This document shows, one piece after another, positions 34,801-45,008 of a stretch of 64,000 nucleotides of DNA. This stretch comes from Hirundichthys speculiger (lineage: Eukaryota > Chordata > Actinopteri > Beloniformes > Exocoetidae), in NCBI GenBank assembly GCA_018398805.1, contig JAGFBZ010000693.1:1612001-1676000 (forward strand), read 5' to 3'. How positions within the stretch are numbered: the first letter of the stretch is position 1; the number at the start of each line of letters is the position of its first letter. The notes under the pieces are model-generated. The model ran no database searches. It had not been told where the DNA came from and saw only the letters and a list, made by a program, of their open reading frames with translations. The position numbers and the translations under genes are program-made.

Positions 34801-37204
34801 CTGTTTACTTTCTGAAAACAATGGGTCGCCACGCTGGACGACATCTTCGCCTGAGTGAGTTTTGATCATTTGGAAAGCATGCTAAAACAAAAGCTGCAAT
34901 TTGAGCATGATATAATACATTAATGTGCTGTGACTCGATACAAATATGTGTGGGAAAGTCTCACAAGTGCACACACAATAAAAAGAAGCAGAAGAAGTGT
35001 TTCCTCATTCTTGTGGGAAAAATGTGCTTGTCCCAAAGCAGGAAACTGATGGATTAGCGGCCATAAGCAAACTGCTTTACAGTTTTTCTTTACCTTTGCA
35101 ATGTTACAGTACTTCTTGCAGACAGCTGCCTGCTGATAAAAGTATGTATCCTTACGTATTCTGCAGCTTGATTTTATTCCATGATACTATTTGCTCAGGA
35201 CACTTATCAAACATATGGAAGCAGTATGTGAATAAAAGGCTTTTTGTGCTTTGGCTCGACATGAGAGAAAGTACAATGTGAGGGATGAAATCTGAAACAC
35301 TAAACTAGCTGTAAATTCAGAATGTGGATTGGCTGGGTGGTGGAAGGTCACAGAGTTTAGCACCGTCACCTTCCTGTGGAATTGCTGTGTCATATTTCAA
35401 GCATGACACCACCATGGATATTCACAGCTGAGATTAAGGAGAAGATATTACATTTCAAATAAACAGCAAAAAGAGGTGTCACAAATACCATGAACCTCAG
35501 ATCAGCTTTATGTGTGTATATGTATTGATGTGTGGTTGTAAATGGGGAGGCATCTTTTTAAATGTGTTTATAAGTGTGAAAGACTGCATGTTTTTTTTGC
35601 ATCAGTGTCCCTGGGTGGATCCTGATTTCTGGCTGCAATAATGACACTGAAAACCGACACCACAGTCTCTAACTGCCCAACTAAAATCCCTACAGATAAG
35701 TAGACTCCACATGGACTGCATCTTTTTTTATTGTCCTCTTGTTTTCACAGTGAGACATGCTTAGGATTTTTTCATGGTTGTACACCAAAGGCACCTTCCT
35801 CCTATGAACAAAATCAAGTTACAACCGTAGTCAACATCATTTAAGATGACTTGAATGTTCAGTGAAAGGCTTTAATGACCACAGTTTCTTTGATATTTAC
35901 TCTGTCTGTCATTTTAGCCTGATGTTTTTGAGGCAGGTGCATTTACAATTTCACAGTAAAAAAAAAAAAAAAAAAGGCTGCCTCTGGGAAAATATCTAAA
36001 AGAAAATACTTGTGAGGTGATTTTCTGACACATTTTTTTCACTAATTTCACTTCCCATATGAAAAGACCACTCAAAAAAGGCTGTCGGGGAATGGGCATG
36101 TCCAAATACCGCCATCATCACCGGAGGCTCAGGGTGTCAAGCCGTGTTAGTGTCGGCAGCTCGCACCAAACACATCTGTTCCCTTGCATTAAGCTCCAAC
36201 TCTAACTGTGGGCTTCCCATGGCCGGCACAGGCCACACCTGGTTTAACCCATCCACAGATGTTCACTTTGTTTGAGTGAAGTATTTGTTGGGATTAGACT
36301 GATTCACTGGCTGAGTCCCAGTGTTTGATTCCACACTCTAGAATCCATTAGCTGCTGACTGAAGGAATTAAAGTGTTTTAGTTTCTGAAAAGCAAACCTT
36401 AATGTGACTCCCTCAGGCCTTTTCATATTTGTGGCTAAATAACAATGTTTGAAGTGAATTAAGGAATAGAAGTTGTTCGTACTGAAAAGTGCAATAAGTC
36501 TGTCTCACTCAGCCTCTCTATGGGACAGGGAGTGTCAGAAAAATGACACTCCCTGTCCCATAGACGTACTGATGAGATAAATCTGCATGATAGCTTCCTT
36601 ATCACTCCTTTAAATGAGCCTTTTGGATATAAATCATTTTAAAGTGTAAACACTGGTCAAATCATCAAGTGACAACTCCTCACCATAAATTACAGATAGT
36701 TTTACAGTGGACATGTGAATAAAAAGCCTTCTACTTCATCTTGAGGCTGAAGGTCCATCTGAAGGTTTCATCATTTCATTTCAGTTTTCATCCAATTTCA
36801 TTTTAAAGGTTTTGACTGTGAGTTGTGTTTAGTGATTTTATTCCCACTTCTCTAATATTTCTTCAGTCAAAAAAAAAGAAAAATAGTGCATTTAATTAGA
36901 GTTGTCCTGACTGTACGATAACCAGTCATGCTTTTACTTAGTTCAGATGGAGCAGGAACGTTTCAGAGCTCTGTTACTCATTTATGTAATGAAACAATCT
37001 GTTGTTTTCCCTGAAAAACAGTTCTCGGGCAAAATTAAAATTCTCTACAATACAATATCATCAGCTTGCCAACCCTTACTGGCCAAATTATCCTAACTAT
37101 CCTGGCTAGGATGCTTTGGGGAAAAAAAAAATAGATGATGAAGGGGGATGTCCCAACAAGTTCATCTCAGGGTTAGACTGTTCAAAGAAAAATACCCAAG
37201 AGCT
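31810..37204. other. No gene seen (5.4 kb)
   Basis: Frames such as 33042-33305 and 33359-33718 are open by chance or unrecognised and show no domain. T/A homopolymers occur at 33979-33989 and 35958-35975. A perfect hairpin lies at 36518-36563. Confidence 0.45.
36518..36563. repeat. Perfect 20-bp hairpin
   Basis: CTATGGGACAGGGAGTGTCA (36518-36537) pairs exactly with TGACACTCCCTGTCCCATAG (36544-36563) across GAAAAA. It is not inside any element I can define. Confidence 0.95.
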
Positions 37205-37565
37205 ACATCTCCAGATACTACTCTCCTAGGGTGTTAAATGTTAAAGTTCATAACAGTACACTTGGAAAAAACACTGAAAAAGTATGGCTTGTTTGGAAGA
37301 GTTGCTAGGAGTCTCTAAAAGAGCACAACAGTCTCTTTCAGAGCCTGAAATGCTCATGCAAACTATTACTTCATGTTATTTCTTCTAAAGGTGGTTCTAT
37401 GTGTTACTTAATCGAGGCATGCTTTTAGTTTTTCCACATGCTGCTTCTATATTCTGGCTTTATTTATTGTTAAATAAATAATGACCTGTTGTTACAGAGG
37501 TTGTATTTACATAATTTTAAATTCTGCTGAGGGCCAGATGATTTCTTTTTAAACTATGTCTTGAT
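37205..37565 (+). mobile_element. Internally deleted Tc1-like fragment (family A)
   Basis: The left part (AAGTATGGCTTGTTTGGAAG at 37280) corresponds to the transposase segment just after the helix-turn-helix. It jumps directly to the 3' region (CTAAAGGTGGTTCTATG, AATAAATAATGACCTGTTG, GAGGTTGTATTTACATAA). The intervening catalytic domain is deleted. It is the same family and orientation as 2741-4015. Confidence 0.75.
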
Positions 37566-37742
37566 GTGTAAAGCTTTAGCACAAAGATAGGGTGTACTTT
37601 CCTTTTCACATGATTTTATATATATAAGTGTGAGAAACAAAGTAGATGGCTGCATTTGCCAAAATAGTATCTTGAAGCTATTGACTATGATTGCTTGTTT
37701 TTGCTTAAATATCCACAAATTTAAATAACCTAGAAACACCTC

Positions 37743-38940
37743 CTAGACACATCTTACTCCTTGGCTACAATGAAATATTCTGTCTATAAAAGTTATTAAC
37801 AGTAAATGGTGACAAAGGCCAGTCCTGAAAGAATCCAACTCCCACCCAGAATCATTCATTTGTACTAATATGAACTGAACTTTGCATTTGTATAGGAACT
37901 GAATGGCCCATAGCAATGGACCTGGTATTCCAATACTCCTGGAACACTCCCCACAGAATACCACTGGAGACATTATCAAATGCATTCTTCAAGTCCACAA
38001 AGCACATATGGAGTCGTTTACAGCCTCTCATGCCCCCTCCAGGACTCTGGCACACGTAAAGAGTTGGTCCAGTGTCTCAGGGCAATGATGAAACTTGCAT
38101 TATTCCTACTAAGTCTGAGGTTTAACTATCAACAGGACTTTCTTTTCCAGCACTCCTGCATAAAACTTACTCAGGTGGTAAAACAATGTAAGTCCCCTGT
38201 AACTGGAACATACCCTTGAGTCGTACTTTTTATCTCACTGGCCGTAAGAGGTTAAAGCCGGTGAGTTAAAAAGGGGAACCTTCACCCTTAGTCTCCCAGT
38301 TCAGAGGTACTACCTTATTTGGATAGATTCCTTTCCCAAGACATTTCTAGCAAACCCCCACTATGTTTGGGCCCTCCAGGCCTGTCCCACATACTCCCCC
38401 ACCACCTTCCGATCCAGCTTACCAGAAGGTGGTGTTCAGTTGACAGCTCAGCTCCTCATTTAACCCAAGTGTCCAACACATATGGGTTCAAATCCGATGA
38501 CACAAGTATGACATTGATCATCAAACTACAGCCTTTGTGTGCTTGTGAGCACCCCTAAGACCTTCATTATGAACAAGCTGTGATGAACACAGCTGTCCAA
38601 TAACCAAACACCACTCAGATTCAGATTTGAGAGGGCATTCCACTTATTCACGCTTCTCCACATGTCACTGTCTTTGCCCATGTTAGCAATGATGCCCCCC
38701 AGTAGAAATATGGAGTCTCCTCTAAGGGACACCTTCCAGTACCCCCACTATGGACTCCAAGAAGGATGGGTGCTCTGAACAGCTCTTTCGCGTATAAGCA
38801 CATACAACAGTCAAAGACAATCCCTTGCCCTGAAAATGAAGGGAAGCTCATTCGCTGGGGAAAAACTCGAGCATCCAGGCTCTGATCAGGGGGGCTGTAA
38901 GTAATGCCAATAATTCCATCATCATCATCATCATCATCGT
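37743..38940 (-). mobile_element. LINE fragment: endonuclease then reverse transcriptase, minus strand, degenerate
   Basis: Read on the minus strand from about 38830, the endonuclease part appears as ANMGKDSDMWRSVNKWNALS and SGVWLLDSC, matching the GDFNAHVG..SGVLLLDFC region of fish LINE endonucleases. Near 38050-37900 the reverse transcriptase appears as CFVDLKNAFDNVSSGILWGV (catalytic D in FVD..AFD), then GPLLWAIQFLYKC and TFIDRIFHCSQGV. Many frameshifts and a large gap between the domains show decay. The clade is unresolved (RTE-like or related). A (CAT)n run at 38919-38938 marks the right edge, next to dispersed repeat copy 2. Confidence 0.75.
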
Positions 38941-39345
38941 GGTTAAATGTAAACATTATTTCATGACTTTGTTATTTGCAGGTGACATACCTAGTTCCAG
39001 CTATGGGACCTCTATTATGTCTGATTTCTTTGGGTTCTCACAAGTCTTACGCACCTGCAAGATCTTGTTTCCAGATGCCTCATATATTCTGTCTAGTGTA
39101 CAGTGTACACTGTCTGGTGTGTCCTGTCAAAGCAACTGCACTACTGATGTTCTTGATCATTCTCCATTAATCTTCTGAGATGTATGCATGACCCCTTTGC
39201 GTGCAAATAGATATTAAAATTCATTGAACTCCAGTCATAGCCAAGTCTTGTTATTTAAATTTATCCTCAGTCTTACTCAGATGTTTTTGTCACCAGGTGG
39301 TTCAAAATAAATATAGGGATATATAATATTTTTTTCCACAACAAT
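38941..39345. repeat. Dispersed 0.4-kb repeat, copy 2 (copy 1 at 15903-16307)
   Basis: Blocks shared with copy 1, in the same order and orientation, include TTTGCAGGTGAC, ATTATGTCTGATTTCTTTGG, CTTGATCATTCTCCATT and AAATAAATATAGGGATATAT. This copy has an extra CAGTGTACACTGT segment near 39101 and lacks about 12 bases found in copy 1 near 15947. It abuts a LINE on the left and lies 47 bp from a Tc1-like element on the right. Confidence 0.8.
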
Positions 39346-39391
39346 CAATAATCACTTTGAGTCCATCACGATGGTCCTCCTGAGGGTTTTA

Positions 39392-40650
39392 TACACTGCC
39401 TGGCCAAAAAAAAGGTCACCACCAGAAAAAAAAGGTCATAGATTCTAATATTTTGTTGGACTGCCTTTAGCTTTGATTACGGCACGCATTCACTGTTTCA
39501 TTGTTTCGATAAGCTTCTGCAATGTCACAAGATTTATTTCCATACAGTGTTGCATTAATTTTTTCACCAAGATCTTGTATTGATGGTGGTAGAGTCTGAC
39601 CGCTGCACAAAGACTTCTCCATCACATGCCAAAGATTCTAAATGGGGTTAAGGTCTGGACTCTGTGGTGGCCAATCCATGTGTGAAAATGTCTCCTTCTC
39701 CCTGAACTGGTCTTTTACAATTTGAGCCCAATGAATCCTGCCATTGTCATCTTGGAATATGCCCGTGCCATCAGGGAAGAAAAAAAATCCATTGATGGAA
39801 TAACCTGGTCATTCAGTATATTCAGGTAGTCAGCTGACCTCCTTCTTTGAGCTCATACTGTTGCTGAACCTGGACCTGACCAACTGCAGCAACCCCAGAT
39901 CAAAACACTGCCCCCACAGGCTTGTACAGTAGGTACTAGGCATGATGGGTGTATCACTTCACCTGCCTCTTTTCTTACGCCCATCACTCTGGAACAGGGT
40001 ATATCTGGACTCATCAGACCACATGACCTTCTTCCGTTGCTCCAGAATCCAATCTTTATGCTCCCTAGCATATTGAAGCCTTTTTTTCCAGTTAGCCTCA
40101 CTGATTAGTGATTTTCTTTAGGCTACACAGCTGTTCAGTCCCAATCCCTTGAGTTCCCTTCGCATTGTGCATATGGAAATACTCTTCCTTTCACTATTAA
40201 ACATAGCCCTGAGTTTTACTGTCTTTTTTCTTCGATTTGATCTCACCAAACGTTTAAGTGATCGCCGATCACGATCATTGAGGATTTTTTTCTGGCAACA
40301 TTTCCTCCTCAAAGATGATGGGTCCCCACAATCCTTCCAGTTTTTAAGAATGCGTTGAACAGTTCTTAACCCAATTTTGTTAGTTTCTGCAACCTCCTTA
40401 GATGTTTTCTCTGCTTGATGCATGCCAATGATTTGACCCTTCTCAAACATCTTTTTCCACAATCCACGGGATGTGTCTTTTGACATGGTTGTTTAGGATA
40501 TGAGAAGCAACTCATTGCACCAGTTGGGGTTAAATAATTTGTTCCTCAGCTGAAAGATAATCGCCCATGCAGTAATTATCCAATAGGAGGCTCGTACCTA
40601 TTTTCTTAGTTAAATCCAGGTGGCGACTTTTCTTTTGGCCAGGCAGTGTA
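39392..40650 (-). mobile_element. Full-length Tc1-like transposon (family C), frameshifted
   Basis: The left end is TACACTGCCTGGCCAAAA (39392) and the right end is its inverse (TTTTGGCCAGGCAGTGTA, to 40650), bounded by TA. At 1259 bp this is the normal length for a complete Tc1-like element. The transposase gene is on the minus strand. Besides frameshifts it has few lesions, so it is the best preserved DNA transposon in the window. Confidence 0.9.
39460..40486 (-). pseudogene. Tc1-like transposase gene (family C), two or more frameshifts
   Basis: ATG at 40486 opens 122 codons with both DNA-binding helix-turn-helix units: KMFEKGQIIGMHQAEKTSKE and IGLRTVQRILKNWKDCG, then RRSLKRLVRSNRRKKTV. The frame is lost near 40118 at SCVA. 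A second frame (40101-39853) carries CLVPTVQACGGSVLIWGCCS, the core around the middle of the DDE domain. The remaining part reads in other frames down to about 39460, with a QDDN-type segment near 39760 and PDLNPIxNLW near 39655. The enzyme would have cut at the element ends and inserted at TA. Confidence 0.85.
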
Positions 40651-40935
40651 TCATGGATCTCCAGATGGCCAACATAAGGAAGTGGTTCCAGAAATGGCCT
40701 CTTCAGCCACAGACTTGGGCATGGATGTGAATTGTTTGTGATAGGGAGTGTGGTAGCTTGTTTGGTGGTGAGTTTTTTTCTTTGCTGCCTTTTGGCTCTG
40801 GCAGCTTGTCTGAGATTGTTCCCATGCAAGATTAAGATAGATACAAGATACAGCAATTAATACTGTAATTGATGGTGGTAGAAATGCTATCAATGCTTGC
40901 TTCCTCAAGGATAATTAAATATAAATAAATAAATA
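40651..40935 (-). mobile_element. Probable LINE C-terminal fragment, minus strand
   Basis: Minus-strand frames give LRQAARAKRQQRKKLTTKQ, similar in style to the basic segment near the C-terminus of the LINE whose RT lies at 41352-42480. An AAATAAATAAATAAC and A18 run (40921-40957) follows. The link to that LINE is inference from position and weak similarity. Confidence 0.35.
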
Positions 40936-40969
40936 ACAAAAAAAAAAAAAAAAAACCTCATGCACAGCG

Positions 40970-41351
40970 GGCTTGGTATGTGAGAATCACCTGTTGTGTT
41001 AAATCCATATTTCAAGTAGGACTCCTGGTATTTTCTGTCAAAAGCTTTCTTTTTCTTGGAAATCGTAGGCTGTTCTTCTTTCTCTTCACTGTGCATTTTC
41101 CCCTTCTCAAGGAAAGTTTCCAAAGGCGTCAGTTTCTTACTCATTTTGCTAGCTGGGTTAAATTCTGGTGCTCAAGTGACTGAGATGTAAACGAGAGAAT
41201 CTTCAAAATAAATTATTTTTTAAAATAAAAGCTCGTTCAGACTCATATAATAAATAAAACTTAAATAATTATTTTTTGCGGGGCCCAGTACGAATTGATC
41301 CATGGCCCAGTACCGGGCCATGGATCGCAGCCTGGGGGTTGGGGACCACTG
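40970..41351 (-). mobile_element. Truncated hAT-like element with transposase N-terminus, minus strand
   Basis: The right end, read on the minus strand, is CAGTGGTCCCCAACCCC, a hAT-type terminus (41351 leftwards). After about 205 bp of untranslated sequence, containing a GATCCATGGCCC hairpin, an ATG at 41144 opens MSKKLTPLETFLEKG and then FDRKYQESYLKYGF. The latter resembles the start of ZBED5-like hAT transposases before the BED-type zinc finger. The frame runs into the A18 tract and the rest is lost. A relative in opposite orientation lies at 41823-42306. Confidence 0.7.
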
Positions 41352-42480
41352 CCATAGTGGCAGTGTTGGCAAGATGGCTGCCTTGTAAACCAGTAAGCTT
41401 GGTCTTTGCAAGAAGGTCTGGACTTTCAAATACTCTTTAGCAAAGTTTTCCAAAAGCACCAATGACACAGCAGATATGGAGGTCTATCTCACTATCAGTG
41501 TCTGCCCTTGAGAAATGATGGTTTACCAGATAGAGGAAATGGTCAACATTCTCAAGAGATTCATTGTCATAGTTGGTGACGGTGCAGCAGAGGAAGTGGA
41601 GGTCTGGTGGAGAGCCTTGGTCATTTTGATGTTCATGATCATATCAAGAAGTCTGTATGCCCTGGCAAAAGCATGAAATATTCACTGAAATTCATCTTTT
41701 TTTAATAGGCTTCTACAGCATTATCATCTGCATGCTGCATCACCAAGATGGATGTATTATGAGACGTTTGACTTTGCCTTGAAAGGACTTTGATTGAATA
41801 GCGTGGTAGCAGTCCTTTAAATCAGGGGTCCCCAACCCCTGGTCCCTGGCCCAGTACTGGTCCGTGGGTCATTTGGTACCGGGCTGCAGAGAAAAAAGAA
41901 ACCGCTTCCATTATTACCATTTGATTTATTATCCGAGTCTAAATGATGTTTTATTTTGGGCTCCATTACACCTGTCTATGACTTACTCTTGACACATGAC
42001 AAGACTTCAAGACCCGTGTCAGGTCAGGTGGCAAAATGAGTAAAAAACAAACGTCTTCAGAAAGTGTCCTCCAAAGAATGTTACTGATGTCCTGTTGTTG
42101 GCGCGATGTTATGAGGACACTACTAATAAAGTTTCACATGAATACGCAACGGATTTACATTTATTATAATATATAGAAAATATCACAGTTTTGTCCTGTC
42201 ATTTTATTTTGTTATATTTATCTGCGTCACATTTTGCAGACCAGTCTGTGAAAATATTGCTTGACATTAAACTGGTCCATGGTGCAAAAAAGGTTGGGGA
42301 TCACTGCTCGGATGATCTGTACACTGGTGAGAAATTGTGTCCAGAGAGGTGTGAGAATCTGCTATAAAGACTGTGAACATGGCAGGGGCAGTCACACAAC
42401 CCAGTTTGACACCAGTTTTATATTTGAAGGGCTCAATCTCACTCCTGTCACAGACAACAGCTGCTGACATGTTGTCATGT
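41352..42480 (-). mobile_element. Second LINE reverse transcriptase fragment, minus strand, interrupted by a hAT element
   Basis: The minus-strand order is as follows. At 42470-42307, IEPFKYKTGVKLGCVTAPAM then FTVF matches the VGVRQGCVLAPTLF motif. Then comes the hAT insertion at 41823-42306. Beyond it a worn H-A-D-D-N-A catalytic motif lies near 41735, and RPSLLVYKAAILPTL near 41400 matches the LLVYKAAVLPTLLYG motif. The left part is cut by the other hAT copy at 41351. This LINE is distinct from the one at 37743-38940. Confidence 0.7.
41823..42306 (+). mobile_element. Short hAT-like element, internally deleted
   Basis: It begins CAGGGGTCCCCAACCCCTGG and ends with the inverse of CAGTGATCCCCAACCTTTTT. 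About 210 bp in, an ATG (42035) opens MSKKQTSSES, the same start as in the relative at 40970-41351, before the sequence jumps to the far end. No clear 8-bp target duplication remains. It sits within the LINE RT fragment. Confidence 0.75.
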
Positions 42481-44231
42481 AGGAATCTTCGTATCCTGAA
42501 GTCAATAGTCGACTGTGGTGGTGGTGTGTGGTTTTTTGCTGAGCTGTAGTGGGAGTTGTGGGCTGTGGTTAAGGGAGCGGTGCCAGGAGGGACTAATTAT
42601 CACAGGCTGCACTAGATTTGTAATTAGTTGATCTCTTTATATGAAATAGTGTATTAGGACCTGAAGAGGAAGGACTTACAGCTGAAGACTGAATGCACTT
42701 GTGATGTGTGCTCATACACAAGAGTTAACAAATACCATTGCAGCTCATTGTGGCCTGATTAATGATGCATAGACCTAATATGTTTTATTTAAAGAGCACT
42801 TCATTCGTCATTAAGCACACGACATATAAAAAAACAACTTTGACTACATTTTGGTCAAATTTTGGGGCATTAAAACAATTGCACGCACTTTTTCAATTTG
42901 TATTCACAACATAAAGGTACATGTACTGAGTCAGCTTAAGATAGTCTAGAAAAAGTAATATTTTTCACTGTTTATGGATAGGCTCTGTTTAAAGTTTATG
43001 GATTTTTTTTTTCAGCAGTTTCGTCACTGTTCCTCTTTACCTGATCATCATCCTGTAGATGAGTTTCAAGCTCAGGATTGGGTCAGATCTTATACACACA
43101 GAAGAGAATCTGCTGATCTCCTGGGCTCTGATGGGTTCCAGCTGCCCCTTCTATCCTCACTCAGGAGTCCAATGCTTCCCAGATGTCTCATGCTGACTGG
43201 CCAGGCAGACTCACAGCTGGCTAGGAGCACAGGAGAAGAGAGAATAAAAAATAGAGTGGAATGAAATAACTCGAGGTACCTGCCAAACCTGGAGAGTTCT
43301 GCCGATCTGTCTCTCTGTAAAGACTTTAATATCTTTTTGAGATCTGGACAAACTGATTGAAAAACATAAAGCAGCACATAAACAGCAGCCATTATCATTC
43401 ATACCAAACCTCTTTCATGAAACAGGAATATACTGTAATCCACACATGGTGTTTATATAACTATACTGTATTTGGAGATAACTATTTGCCATACCTGGAT
43501 ATAATTCCAGGCACACCTGGGTATGTAGATATACTGTCTCTTCTCCTGTCCACCACATGTGCATTTTATAATTGAATATGGAATGTTTTTAGTTTTATTC
43601 TCTATCATTCGTGCTCAGCCTAAGCCGAACATGAACATATTAGTGCTTGCGCTGTCGTTACTTGTTGTTATAAGTATTTAACCTGAGACAGAAATCACCC
43701 TGCTTCTACACTCCCCAACATCCCTCCTTAACCCCGATCTGCCTCTCCTCTGTGTCACATAAAACTCCTGCAAATGGTTCACAACCTGTACAGACTTACA
43801 AACGTGTAGAAAAAGGATTTCATTCAGCTTCTTCCCAAATGCTTTTTTCTGGAATAATATATTACAGTGTGAAACACACCTCTAAATTGATCTTTTGGGG
43901 GTGATACTTAATGCACGTTTCATTAAAAGTTTTGACATAACGTTATTTTATTTATTACAGCAGTCATACGAAAGTGTCTGTCTGACATATTTTTCCATTA
44001 GAGAAGGCAATTCTGTACACGTGTTGTTTTTGTATGTGTAGGAGGAGGGAATACATGGTGTCAAAAAGAATTAATTCTGCTTTTGACCTTTCTCTTAAAC
44101 TTTACTGTAGAAAATAACTTCTCACATGATCAGGATAAAAAAAAAAAACTTAAGCTGAAGGGAAGCCACAAAAACCAAAGCAAATGTTGCCATTTAGGTA
44201 CTATTTCCTATTTTATAATCTAAAACCTGGA
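42481..44231. other. No gene seen
   Basis: No recognisable domain in any frame and no element ends. Confidence 0.5.
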
Positions 44232-44653
44232 GTATTTGTCAGGAAAGGGGGGAGTGGAAGGAGGACCCAAATGCAGGAGATCTCAAAAAATAAAAAGGTT
44301 TATTTAACAGAAAATTCAAAACACAAAAATCCAAAAATTCAAAAATGCAAACTTAACTTAATGTCCTGGAACTGGCGGTGAAGAACAAGGTAACTCGTAG
44401 ACTGACATGCAGTGGTAAAGACGTCAGTGGACAGCAAACTGAAAGGGAGTGACAGGACTTATAGACACACAGGAACAAACGAGAGGCAGGTGTGAACAAT
44501 CAGGCTTGACAAGGGGAAGGAAGCAAGACAGACCTTCAAAGTAAAACAGGAAGCACTAGAGACATGGAGAGACACCAACTTGACAAAACACACAGAATAT
44601 ACAGAAAAACACAGAAAAAAACAATCATGGCCGCTCCAGGCCATGACAGTATT
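44232..44653 (-). mobile_element. Solo LTR of a retroelement, probably minus strand
   Basis: GTATT occurs directly on both sides (44232-44236, 44649-44653), and the 412-bp body starts TGTCAGG and ends ATGACA. A 5-bp duplication and TG...CA ends are the marks of LTR insertion. On the minus strand a TATAAG box lies near 44455-44462 and AATAAA near 44298-44303, a sensible promoter-to-poly(A) order. No internal retroviral genes are present, so homologous recombination between two LTRs probably removed them. Confidence 0.75.
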
Positions 44654-44675
44654 TGACGGAAATGTGATTGGATGT

Positions 44676-45008
44676 GGGCAGCACGGTGGCTTAGTGGTTA
44701 GCACTGTTGCCTCACAGCTAGAAGGTTCCTGGTTCGAACCTCGGCAGGGGGGCTTGCGTGGGTTTCCTCAGGGTACTCCGGCTTCCTCCCACAGTCCAAA
44801 GACATGCATGTTAGGTTAATTGATAATTCTAAATTGCCCATAGGAATGAGTGTGAGTGGTTGTTTGTCTGTATGTGGCCCTGCATTGGACTGGCGACCTG
44901 TCCAGGGTGGACCCCTGCTTTTTGCCCGTAGACGGCTGGGATAGGCTCCAGCAGATCCCCGTGACCCTTCAAGGATAAAATGGGTATAGATAATAGATGG
45001 ATGGATAA
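44676..45008 (+). mobile_element. tRNA-derived SINE, nearly complete
   Basis: The head GGGCAGCACGGTGGCTTAGT with GTTAGCACT is an A-box region, and GGTTCGAACC (44731-44740) is a B box at the right spacing. The body includes TGCGTGGGTTTCCTC, CCCACAGTCCAAAGACATGC and GACTGGCGACCTGTCCAGG, and the tail is GATGGATGGATA. The layout resembles DANA-type fish SINEs. Older, shorter copies are at 17731-17975 and 28325-28460. Confidence 0.85.

Noticed and set aside
44676..44750. Possible functional tRNA gene
   Set aside because: A and B boxes are present, but the sequence continues into a SINE body and does not fold into a complete cloverleaf with a clear anticodon arm.
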